Below are positions 45,582 to 52,950 of a DNA stretch of 64,000 bases, piece by piece (positions within the stretch are counted from its first letter, which is position 1; every line of letters starts with the position of its first letter). The stretch covers positions 7,828-71,827 of the forward strand of contig URQS01000009.1 of NCBI GenBank assembly GCA_900550035.1, in the 5' to 3' direction. The stretch comes from an uncultured Prevotella sp. (GTDB lineage: Bacteria > Bacteroidota > Bacteroidia > Bacteroidales > Bacteroidaceae). A program made the position numbers and the translations under genes. The notes beneath the pieces were generated by a model, which saw only the letters and a program-made list of their open reading frames with translations, had not been told where the DNA came from and made no database searches.

Positions 45582-47318
45582 TTACTCGGCTGTTATAGCT
45601 CCCGACGGGTTAGGACCTACGATTACAGCAGGATTGTGGTCCTTCTCGGTCTCCGGAATCATATAGTTCATCCACGGAGCCACGTAGCCGTCGTACGAGT
45701 TGAGCTGCATTGACGAGGCGTAGTTGGTGCCGCTGTACTTGCGCGTCACGGGCAGATTGAGACGCTTGTAGTCGAAGAACACGAGTCCCTCGCCCCACAA
45801 CTCTACGCGGCGCTGTATCATGAGCGCGTCGATGAAGTCGTCCATAGTGGTGGCATTGCATGTATACGAGCCGTCAGTGTAGCGATTGGTGTTGACCCAC
45901 TCTTGCAGTGCGGCTGCAGCAGCTGCTACGCCTTGGGTGTGGGCTATTGCCTCAAAGTAGTCGAACTGGATCTCCTCTATACGCATCAGCGGCAACGAGG
46001 CGATGAGTCCTACAGTAAGGTCGGTAGTGTTGCCACTGCCCGGACGGAACTTAAGGTTGCAGTAGGCAGGCAGTGTCGACCACTTCTCGCCCGACACATT
46101 AGTCTTATAGCCAGCGGGAACAGTGGCAGAGCCGGCATCATTGGGATTAATCCACGAAGCGCGGCGCCAGTCGTTGTCGCCAATCTTATCGTACAGCGCC
46201 TTGCCGATGCAGCGATAGGCGTTGTATTTAGTAGTGCCCATGCCCCACTCTGTCTCGGCAGCCATCCATCCGAGGAAGGTGTACCATGAGAGCTCATTGA
46301 TCTGCTCCTTCGAGTTGACGAGTGTACCCAGCATCCACGAGTCGTTGGCGGTGTTGAATCCAGTAGTAGGGTCGCTCCATTCAGCTTCGGTGAGTGGATG
46401 GTAGCCGTCCGAAGCAAGTGCTTTCTGTGCATAGTGAGCAGCCTTGGCATAGCAGTCGGCAGCCGAATTGATGCCAAGCTTGTCGTAGCCGTCGTCGGCA
46501 CTCTCAGCCTCAATCTGCTTCTGCAGGTCGGCGGCACTCTGCTCGAATCGCGAAGCCATCTCAAGCCACAGTCGGGTCTTCAGTCCGTAGATGACGCTGC
46601 GGTCCATATACGCCTTGATAGAGCGTGTATAGCCGGCGAGACATTCCTCGGCACGGTTGAGGTCGGTCATAATGAAGCGATACATGGTGTAGAAGGGAGC
46701 ACACGGATTGTTGTAGAGGTCTTGCGTGGGAGTGGTCTCCTTCACTATAGGCACGGTGACGCCGTAGCTGCCGAGCGTCGTAGCCTCATCGTCGAGCGCC
46801 TTCACACCCGTCTTCTTGTACTCGAAGAGACGTGCAAGGTCAAGATAGAGCATGGCACGATAGCCGTAGCCCTGACCCAGATACTGCTTGGCAACTTCAT
46901 TGCCGCCATTGACGGCCTGATTGCCGATGCTGATGACGTTGTTGGCGTTCTTGATGAAGTTGTAATAGTAGAAGTAAGAGTAATAGTAGGCATAGCGCAG
47001 CGACGAGCCGTCCTCGGTATATATCCAGTAGTTGTAGCCGTTGTCGCTCATGGGGAAGTCGGCACACAGCAGGTCGCGCATGTACATCTGGCAGGGATAG
47101 CCCCAGTCCTGGGTATAATAGGTAGAGCCGAAGGTGTTCCATGTGACGAGAAACGAGGGCAGCGAGTTGGCAAGATACTGCAGCGACTTGCTGTTGGAGG
47201 CTATCTGTCCGGGCACAGCCATGTCCTTAGGCGTAGTCTCGTCGATGCACGCCGTGTTGCAGCAAAGCGTCAGTGCAGCAACCGATGCGAGCAGCGTGTT
47301 CTTTATATATCTTTTCAT
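45582..47318 (-). CDS. SusD/RagB-family lipoprotein
   Basis: 578 residues with lipobox TLCCNTAC near residue 24. Helical SusD fold, with MYRFIMTDLNRAEECL in the middle and the C-terminal WGEGLVFFDYKRLNLP seen in many SusD proteins. It forms the outer-membrane lid of the SusC gene 49 bp upstream. Full length and uninterrupted, unlike the SusD at 1282-2927. Ligand unknown. Confidence 0.93.
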   Translation of the reverse strand: MKRYIKNTLLASVAALTLCCNTACIDETTPKDMAVPGQIASNSKSLQYLANSLPSFLVTWNTFGSTYYTQDWGYPCQMYMRDLLCADFPMSDNGYNYWIYTEDGSSLRYAYYYSYFYYYNFIKNANNVISIGNQAVNGGNEVAKQYLGQGYGYRAMLYLDLARLFEYKKTGVKALDDEATTLGSYGVTVPIVKETTPTQDLYNNPCAPFYTMYRFIMTDLNRAEECLAGYTRSIKAYMDRSVIYGLKTRLWLEMASRFEQSAADLQKQIEAESADDGYDKLGINSAADCYAKAAHYAQKALASDGYHPLTEAEWSDPTTGFNTANDSWMLGTLVNSKEQINELSWYTFLGWMAAETEWGMGTTKYNAYRCIGKALYDKIGDNDWRRASWINPNDAGSATVPAGYKTNVSGEKWSTLPAYCNLKFRPGSGNTTDLTVGLIASLPLMRIEEIQFDYFEAIAHTQGVAAAAAALQEWVNTNRYTDGSYTCNATTMDDFIDALMIQRRVELWGEGLVFFDYKRLNLPVTRKYSGTNYASSMQLNSYDGYVAPWMNYMIPETEKDHNPAVIVGPNPSGAITAE

Positions 47319-47367
47319 GATTGTATGCTTTTAGAGGTTATACGTATTGAATATACCTTAATATAGA

Positions 47368-50300
47368 TTAGAACTGCACGGTTATGCCGCCAGTGAAGGT
47401 GCGCACCTGAGCGTAAGAACTCTCAGACGATGAGCCCCAGAAACTGCTGCGCGGGTCGAATCCCTTGCGCTTGCTCAGATAGCAGAGGTTCTCGCCCGAT
47501 GCATATACACGCACATTGGTGAGTCCGAGCTTGGCAATGAGCTGCTTGGGCAGTGTGTAGCCTATGTTGATGTTCTGCAGAGTGAGCGTAGAAGCATTGG
47601 TGAGGAATCGGTCGGACGTTCCGTTGCAGCTGGTGTCGTTGTCCTTGACAGCATACTGGAAGCGCGGAATCTGACTGCCGGTGTTGGTCTCCGACCATGC
47701 CTTGAGCACATCCTTGTGCAGCGAGAATCCGGTATTGCCCGACGATGGGTTGCCCATGAGTGCCTGGTAGCCGTAGTCCATAGCCTTGCCGCCGATAGAA
47801 TAGTTCATGGTGACCGAGAGGTCGAAACCGTAGAGGCTCAACGTGGTGCTGAGTCCGCCATACAGTGTTGGGTCGGCCGAACCGCAGTTGAAGTAAGACG
47901 CCGACGTATTGGTAGTGGTGGTAGAGAGCTCGCCGGTCTGTGCGTCTCTGACATACCACATCGACTGTCCCTCATCGTTCACTCCGGCGTACTTCTTCAG
48001 ACGGAATGTGTGCAGAGGCAGACCCTCGCCAATGAAGTACGGGTCGCTTACGTAGCCATAGTTGCCTTCAAGCTCGCTACCCTTCTTGTCGGGATGCAGC
48101 TTGGTCACCTTGTTCTTGTAGTGTGTAGCGTTGAGATTGATCATCCAGTTGATGTCCTTGGTGCGGATGGGATTGAAGTGGAGGTCGAACTCCACACCCT
48201 GGTTCACCATATCGCCTACGTTGTCGTACGAACCTGAATAGCCGCCCGAGAATGGCACATTGACAAAGCAGAGCATGTCGGTGGTCTTGCGGTGGAAGTA
48301 TTCCACGCTACCCGTGATGCGGCGCTTGAGCAGTTCGAACTCAAAGCCCATGTTGAAGTTGGAGTTGGTCTCCCATGTGATGTTGGGGTTGCCCACGGTG
48401 TTCTGCACGAATGCCACCTCGCCGTTGAAGTTGCTGAGATAGTAGGTGTCGGTGTAACGATAGTCGCCGATGGCATCGTTGCCCTGCTGTCCCCACGAAG
48501 CCTTCAGCTTGAGCATGTCAATCCACGACGACTTGAACCACGACTCCTTGGACAGTATCCATGCGCCACCGAACGAGTAGAAGTCGCCCCAGCGATGGTC
48601 GGGATGGAAGCGTGACGAAGCGTCGCGACGATAGGACATCTGTGCAAAGTAGCGTCCGTCGTAGTCGTACATCAAGCGCGAGAAGTAGCCCTCGGTGTTG
48701 TAGTCGCTCGACGAGCCGCCGTTGTGCATCTCCTTCACAGAAGCGTCGAGTTCGGGAGCGTCGAAATAAGAGAACATCTGCTGGCGCGAACCGAAGAGGT
48801 AGTTGTACTTGTACTTATAGTTCTCGTGGCCGAGCATGATGGTGGCGTTGTGCTTGCCGAACGAGCGTGTATAATTGGCTATCTGCTGGAAGTTGAGCGT
48901 GAATGTCTGATAGTTGGTCTTGTCCACCTCGCCGCCAGGCACGGTAGTCACGGTGTTGCCGTAGAACGACTGTGTGGTAGAAGTGTTTTTCCATTCGTTG
49001 TTGGTAACAGTGCCGTTGACGGTAAACTTCAGTCCTTCAATCGGAGTGATGTCGGCAAAGCCGTTGAGGGTCATCACGTTGGCGAAGGTAGTGTTGGCAT
49101 TGAGCGAGTTGGTCTGGAGCACGTTGCGTGCCGGCTCAAGATTCGACGGACGGTTCATGCCGGCATTCTCGCCAGCTCCGTAGTCGTACATGCGTCCGTG
49201 CTCGTCGCGCATGATATTGCCGTCGCCGTCGCGCAGATAGACGGGATAGATAGGCGCAAAGCGTGTGCTTATGTCGAAGAGCGACTGCGAGCCGTCGCCT
49301 ACGTCGTGCTGGTCGGTGTGTGTATAGTTCATGTTGGCACCAAGCTTGAGCCACTTCTTAGCCTGATAGTCGGCCTTGATGCGTGCGGTGTAGCGCTCGA
49401 AGTCGGAGCAATATACCACACCCTCATTCTTCAGATAGCCGAGCGATGCGTAGAAGTTCATCTTCTCGGTGCCGCCCGTGATGTTGAGGTTGTACTCCTG
49501 GCGCAGTCCGGTGCGGAACGCCTCGTCAACCCAGTTGTCGGGTGTAAGCGTATAGAACTTGCCGCCATAATATACGCGGTTGCCCAGCGTGGCATGGGGG
49601 TTCATACGGCCGTTGGTGCCGATGAGATACTGGCCGTCGGGAACAGAATAAACGAGATAGCCCAGTCCGCCCTTGTCGCCGGTGAGTCCAAGGGTGCTGT
49701 TGGCTGTGGCATGGGCGTCGAAAGCCGACATGCCCTTGTCGCGTACGTTATAATTATACAGAGCCTTGTAGTAAGCCTCGTAGTATTGTGCGGGGTTGGT
49801 AATGCGGTCGTAATCGACCGTGGCACGATTGTTGGCACCCCACTTTGCATCGAAAGTGATGGTGGCACGTTCGCGCGAACCACGCTTGGTGGTAATCATA
49901 ATGACACCGTTAGCACCGCGCGCTCCGTATAGTGCGTTTGATGCGGCGTCCTTAAGCACGGTAATGTTAGCTACGTCGTTAGGGTTAAGGTTGTTCCATC
50001 CGCCGTCGTAGGGTGCGCCGTCCACAATAATGAGTGGCGACGTGCCGGCATTGATCGAGCCGAATCCGCGAATGGCAAACGACGGTGTGGCTGTAGGCGA
50101 ACCGCTCGTATTGGTCATCTGTACACCTGCCACCTCGCCCTGCAGTCCGCTGAACACATTGGTGAGCTGCTTCTTCTCAAGAATGTCGCTCTTTACTACT
50201 CCAGCCGAACCGGTGAACGACGATTTCTTCTGCTGGCCGAATGCCACTACCAATACGTCGTCGAGCTGCTGCTGTGTAGAATGCAAGCTGATGCGCATTC

Positions 50301-50565
50301 CGGCTTGTGCCTTGGCTGTCTGCGACTCCATACCAACGTATGTCACTACAATCTCGGTTCCGCGCTTCACTCCGTTGGGCAGTGTGAACTTGCCGTCGAT
50401 GTCGGTGACAACACCTTGCTTCACTCCCTTCACCTTAACCTGGGCACCAATGACGGGCTCGCCATTCTCGTCGACGACCGTTCCGCTGTATGTGCCACTC
50501 GATTGCGCCATGGCTTGGGCTGACGCTGCAAGTAACGCAGATGCTAAAATTACTCGTGCTTTCAT
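47368..50565 (-). CDS. SusC/RagA-family TonB-linked outer-membrane transporter
   Basis: 1065 residues from the ATG at 50565 (MKARVILASALLAAS, cleaved near AMAQ). It has the N-terminal carboxypeptidase-like domain (residues about 24-105, GTVVDENGEPVIGAQVKVKG), a TonB-box region (DDVLVVAFG), the plug (IIVDGAPYDGG, NALYGARGANGVIMITTKRG) and a 22-strand-type barrel ending VRTFTGGITVQF. It is the first gene of the run SusC-SusD-DUF1735-FN3, with a consensus promoter and a leader hairpin. No glycoside hydrolase is next to it, so the substrate may be peptide, glycan or cofactor. Confidence 0.95.
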   Translation of the reverse strand: MKARVILASALLAASAQAMAQSSGTYSGTVVDENGEPVIGAQVKVKGVKQGVVTDIDGKFTLPNGVKRGTEIVVTYVGMESQTAKAQAGMRISLHSTQQQLDDVLVVAFGQQKKSSFTGSAGVVKSDILEKKQLTNVFSGLQGEVAGVQMTNTSGSPTATPSFAIRGFGSINAGTSPLIIVDGAPYDGGWNNLNPNDVANITVLKDAASNALYGARGANGVIMITTKRGSRERATITFDAKWGANNRATVDYDRITNPAQYYEAYYKALYNYNVRDKGMSAFDAHATANSTLGLTGDKGGLGYLVYSVPDGQYLIGTNGRMNPHATLGNRVYYGGKFYTLTPDNWVDEAFRTGLRQEYNLNITGGTEKMNFYASLGYLKNEGVVYCSDFERYTARIKADYQAKKWLKLGANMNYTHTDQHDVGDGSQSLFDISTRFAPIYPVYLRDGDGNIMRDEHGRMYDYGAGENAGMNRPSNLEPARNVLQTNSLNANTTFANVMTLNGFADITPIEGLKFTVNGTVTNNEWKNTSTTQSFYGNTVTTVPGGEVDKTNYQTFTLNFQQIANYTRSFGKHNATIMLGHENYKYKYNYLFGSRQQMFSYFDAPELDASVKEMHNGGSSSDYNTEGYFSRLMYDYDGRYFAQMSYRRDASSRFHPDHRWGDFYSFGGAWILSKESWFKSSWIDMLKLKASWGQQGNDAIGDYRYTDTYYLSNFNGEVAFVQNTVGNPNITWETNSNFNMGFEFELLKRRITGSVEYFHRKTTDMLCFVNVPFSGGYSGSYDNVGDMVNQGVEFDLHFNPIRTKDINWMINLNATHYKNKVTKLHPDKKGSELEGNYGYVSDPYFIGEGLPLHTFRLKKYAGVNDEGQSMWYVRDAQTGELSTTTTNTSASYFNCGSADPTLYGGLSTTLSLYGFDLSVTMNYSIGGKAMDYGYQALMGNPSSGNTGFSLHKDVLKAWSETNTGSQIPRFQYAVKDNDTSCNGTSDRFLTNASTLTLQNINIGYTLPKQLIAKLGLTNVRVYASGENLCYLSKRKGFDPRSSFWGSSSESSYAQVRTFTGGITVQF

Positions 50566-50592
50566 AACATTATGCTTTTCAAATTTCCAAAA

Positions 50593-50621
50593 AAGGCACA
50601 TATACTAATAACATGTGCCTT
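50593..50621 (-). promoter_or_regulatory. Leader hairpin upstream of SusC
   Basis: A 9-bp perfect stem (AAGGCACAT and complement) in the roughly 75-base leader, ending 28 bases before the SusC start. Possible attenuator or RNA-level control site. Confidence 0.5.
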
Positions 50622-50645
50622 ATGTTTATACTCTAATTATAGATG

Positions 50646-50676
50646 CAAATTTATGAAATTTATATAAAATTACAAA
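50646..50676 (-). promoter_or_regulatory. Bacteroidetes promoter of the SusC-SusD operon
   Basis: On the minus strand TTTG (50676-50673), a 19-base spacer, then TAAATTTG (50653-50646): a full consensus match. Start of transcription expected near 50639. Confidence 0.78.
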
Positions 50677-50839
50677 TAAAAATTCGGACTTTTTTCAACA
50701 CTTTTGTGTTAAATTGATATTCTGCAAAAGAAAATAAAATCAGAATAACACAAACAACATAATATCACATTACAATCTGTTATTCTGTTAACATTAACAG
50801 ACGACACAAAAACAACAATTATTGGATATTTTAATAATA

Positions 50840-50877
50840 AAGTAAAAAAAACAGCGGAGAGCCTGCGCACTCCGCTG
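50840..50877 (-). terminator. Terminator of the DUF3791/DUF3990 cassette
   Basis: An 8-bp GC stem (50852-50859 with 50870-50877), followed on the minus strand by eight T's. It lies about 30 bp past the last cassette gene. The 340-bp gap from here to SusC otherwise holds only the SusC promoter and leader. Confidence 0.8.
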
Positions 50878-50905
50878 CAATAAGTCTAACACAACAATAA
50901 TAATG

Positions 50906-51112
50906 TTAGTATACTTGCAATTCTCTCACCACATCATCCACAATATATCCGTCGCTCATCAAATACAACAATGAGCGTTCGTCGTGAAGCAAATCACACG
51001 TTCGGCTATTCTGAAATATGTCAAATGCTCTTTCAGGCGAAACATCAAGACGTTGGGCAAGCAATACACACACTCGTCCTATCTTCATCCATAGTTGAGA
51101 ATCTCTAAGCAT
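50906..51112 (-). CDS. DUF3791-like small protein
   Basis: 68 residues. The pattern RLDVSPERAFDIFQNSRTCD then DLLHDERSLLYLMSDGYIVDDV fits the DUF3791 family, small proteins usually encoded beside DUF3990 proteins. A Shine-Dalgarno AAGGAGG stands 6-7 bases before the ATG at 51112. The ATG overlaps the last codons of the decayed DUF3990 frame. These clusters look like toxin-antitoxin or effector cassettes, but no function is proven. Confidence 0.65.
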   Translation of the reverse strand: MLRDSQLWMKIGRVCVLLAQRLDVSPERAFDIFQNSRTCDLLHDERSLLYLMSDGYIVDDVVRELQVY

Positions 51113-51433
51113 AGTCGTCCTCCTTTCTTGCTAAATCATTAAGTGGTTCGGCTTTTATAAAACGTAAGCATTTATCAAGCAAAGACTGAGATATTATACA
51201 GATATCTTGCACGTGGCATTTTGCTGTATAAAATCCATATCAAGTTCATACACATTCAGCCATTGTGGCAACCCCATATTTACGATACGTGTAGCCCAAC
51301 TAACAGCTTGTTTCCTTATATCAGTAACATAAAATCCTTTGCCGAAATCAAGATTATCCCGACCTATTAGGCATAGTGGATTTTCGACTATGCATGTCGC
51401 ACCATGATAAACCTTACGCATACTTTTATACAT
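51105..51433 (-). pseudogene. DUF3990 protein gene, internally deleted and frameshifted
   Basis: The first 79 codons (to 51194) carry the DUF3990 start: VYHGATCIVENP and DFGKGFYVTDIRKQAVSWA, then the frame stops. In the +2 frame the typical C-terminal end of the family continues (VQDICIISQSLLDKCLRFIK) down to a stop at 51105. About 70-80 residues of the middle are missing compared with the usual 150 or so. The ADP-ribosyltransferase-like fold of the family (established for related proteins) would be destroyed. The start follows directly on the stop of the upstream DUF3791 gene. Confidence 0.7.
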
Positions 51434-51658
51434 TTAACTTTTAGCCTCAAGCCTGTGCAAAGCCGTAAGCAAATCCTCTACAACATATTCCATGCTTTGG
51501 GTATGTAAAGGATCAAGCCGAGTGGTCAGCCCATGCATCAGACCCACTTTACGCAGCCGTTGATACATCTCCCTACGACTACATCCTTCAGCCTTCGCCG
51601 TGGCATCAACGCACATTGCAGCGAAAGCCAATGTCTGCTGTACTTCTGCTATATTCAT
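51434..51658 (-). CDS. DUF3791-like small protein
   Basis: 74 residues from the ATG at 51658 (MNIAEVQQTLAFAAMCVDAT). It continues with GCSRREMYQRLRKVGLMHGL and DPLHTQSMEYVVEDLLTAL, the DUF3791 pattern. First gene of the cassette DUF3791-DUF3990-DUF3791, with its stop touching the DUF3990 start. Function not known; co-occurrence with DUF3990 suggests an antitoxin-like role (inference). Confidence 0.65.
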   Translation of the reverse strand: MNIAEVQQTLAFAAMCVDATAKAEGCSRREMYQRLRKVGLMHGLTTRLDPLHTQSMEYVVEDLLTALHRLEAKS

Positions 51659-51760
51659 AGCTGTATATACTTCTATTATTAATTTTTTATTTATAGGAGT
51701 TTTCTGCAAATATAAACAAAAAAATCGAGATATGATACGTTCGTAAAAATATAAATTCTT

Positions 51761-52783
51761 CTATATAGTCAATCTCTTGCTGTTGTGTAGTGCGCCAGAA
51801 ATAACTTTCAGCAGTATTTGCCTTAGGTCTTCTTCCTTGGTAAGCCCCAGTTTCTTGCGTATATGTATACGCACGGTACTGATGTTGTTTGTATTCTTAT
51901 TCATAATCGAGGCAATCTCCACAATGGTTTTGCCACCGATGATTAGCCGGCAAACCTCCTGCTCGGTTGGTGTCAGCGTTGGCAGCACAGCTGCTATGTC
52001 GGCTCGCTGCATGTGTCGCTGTGCGATGCGTTGTTCCACAGCCCTTATGAGGTTAGCCTCGGTATGCTCATCAAGATGGTCGAAGAAGTTGCTTATGCTC
52101 TTATTGTCCATTCCCCCTCGTCCCAACTTAAGGTAGACAAGCAGTTCTGTTTTAGTTATATTGAAAGAGGCAAGCAGTTGGTTGAGTGTTGTGTTGTAGT
52201 TGTCGTTCTCGCGTTGCATGCCACTTATGCCCCGCCTTATTAGTTCGCCCAACATACACGTGAAAATCTCCACAATTACAAATATCGCCACCGTCTGTTG
52301 GCTAATGCTTTCATCGTTGTATACGAAAGCAAAAATAAGTGTAGTGATGCTTATTATTGCTGTCGCTATGGGTGTGTACCTTACGGCAGCCATGACAAGA
52401 TATATGATAAGTGCGAGCGATATTATTTGGTTGAACACTATTGTGTCGACGAATCCTGCAGGCTGCTCTACTGCTGCATACACGATGCGTGCGCTTTCAG
52501 CCAACTGCATCATTATGCCGAATGTTGATATAGCCACGTTAAGTCGCAAGCATTTTATAAGAAACAAAGCCAATATAGCAGTCGTTGCCCCCCATGTAAC
52601 AGCCGAAATGATATACAGCGTAGTATCACAGCGCCCTAATAGTCCTGCCAAGTGCATAGGCACACCCATAATAACAACAGATATGCTGAGCACCATAAAC
52701 GTGATGAGACACAGCCTTTGTTGCCAGTTATTGCTGCGAATATTGAGGAATGTGGAGATGCGTTGTTTCATATTTTCTTTCAT
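51761..52783 (-). CDS. Membrane-anchored LuxR-type transcription regulator, module 2
   Basis: 340 residues, a close paralogue of the protein at 39750 over the whole length: SNNWQQRLCLITFMVLSIS, VVIMGVPMHLAGLLGRCDT, and the C-terminal HTH LTPTEQEVCRLIIGGKT ... KNTNNISTVRIHIRKKLGL. It has a short extra C-terminal tail. About six hydrophobic segments lie before a linker and the DNA-binding domain. The start ATG is 24 bases from the -7 box TAACTTTG; an alternative start is four codons later. It is divergent from the BspA-type gene at 52951. Confidence 0.88.
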   Translation of the reverse strand: MKENMKQRISTFLNIRSNNWQQRLCLITFMVLSISVVIMGVPMHLAGLLGRCDTTLYIISAVTWGATTAILALFLIKCLRLNVAISTFGIMMQLAESARIVYAAVEQPAGFVDTIVFNQIISLALIIYLVMAAVRYTPIATAIISITTLIFAFVYNDESISQQTVAIFVIVEIFTCMLGELIRRGISGMQRENDNYNTTLNQLLASFNITKTELLVYLKLGRGGMDNKSISNFFDHLDEHTEANLIRAVEQRIAQRHMQRADIAAVLPTLTPTEQEVCRLIIGGKTIVEIASIMNKNTNNISTVRIHIRKKLGLTKEEDLRQILLKVISGALHNSKRLTI

Positions 52784-52806
52784 TGCATTTGTGTCTTAGT
52801 CATACA

Positions 52807-52878
52807 CAAAGTTAGCCTTTTTTAGTGATTTTATGCCTTTTTACCCCACTTTTATACCCTTATTACGTCTTTTTACGG
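52807..52878. promoter_or_regulatory. Conserved 72-bp intergenic block, module 2
   Basis: Starts with CAAAGTTA (the -7 box TAACTTTG toward the LuxR gene on the minus strand), then GCCTTTTTTA, ATGCCTTTTTACCCCAC, CTTATTACGTC and TTTTTACGG at intervals of about 11 bp. It matches the block at 39645-39716 in length and word order. Confidence 0.65.
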
Positions 52879-52950
52879 TAGTTGATTTTTGGTTGTGTGG
52901 TTTTTTAAAACTAATTTCGTTAACGATATTATAAAAACTTTACAACAATC

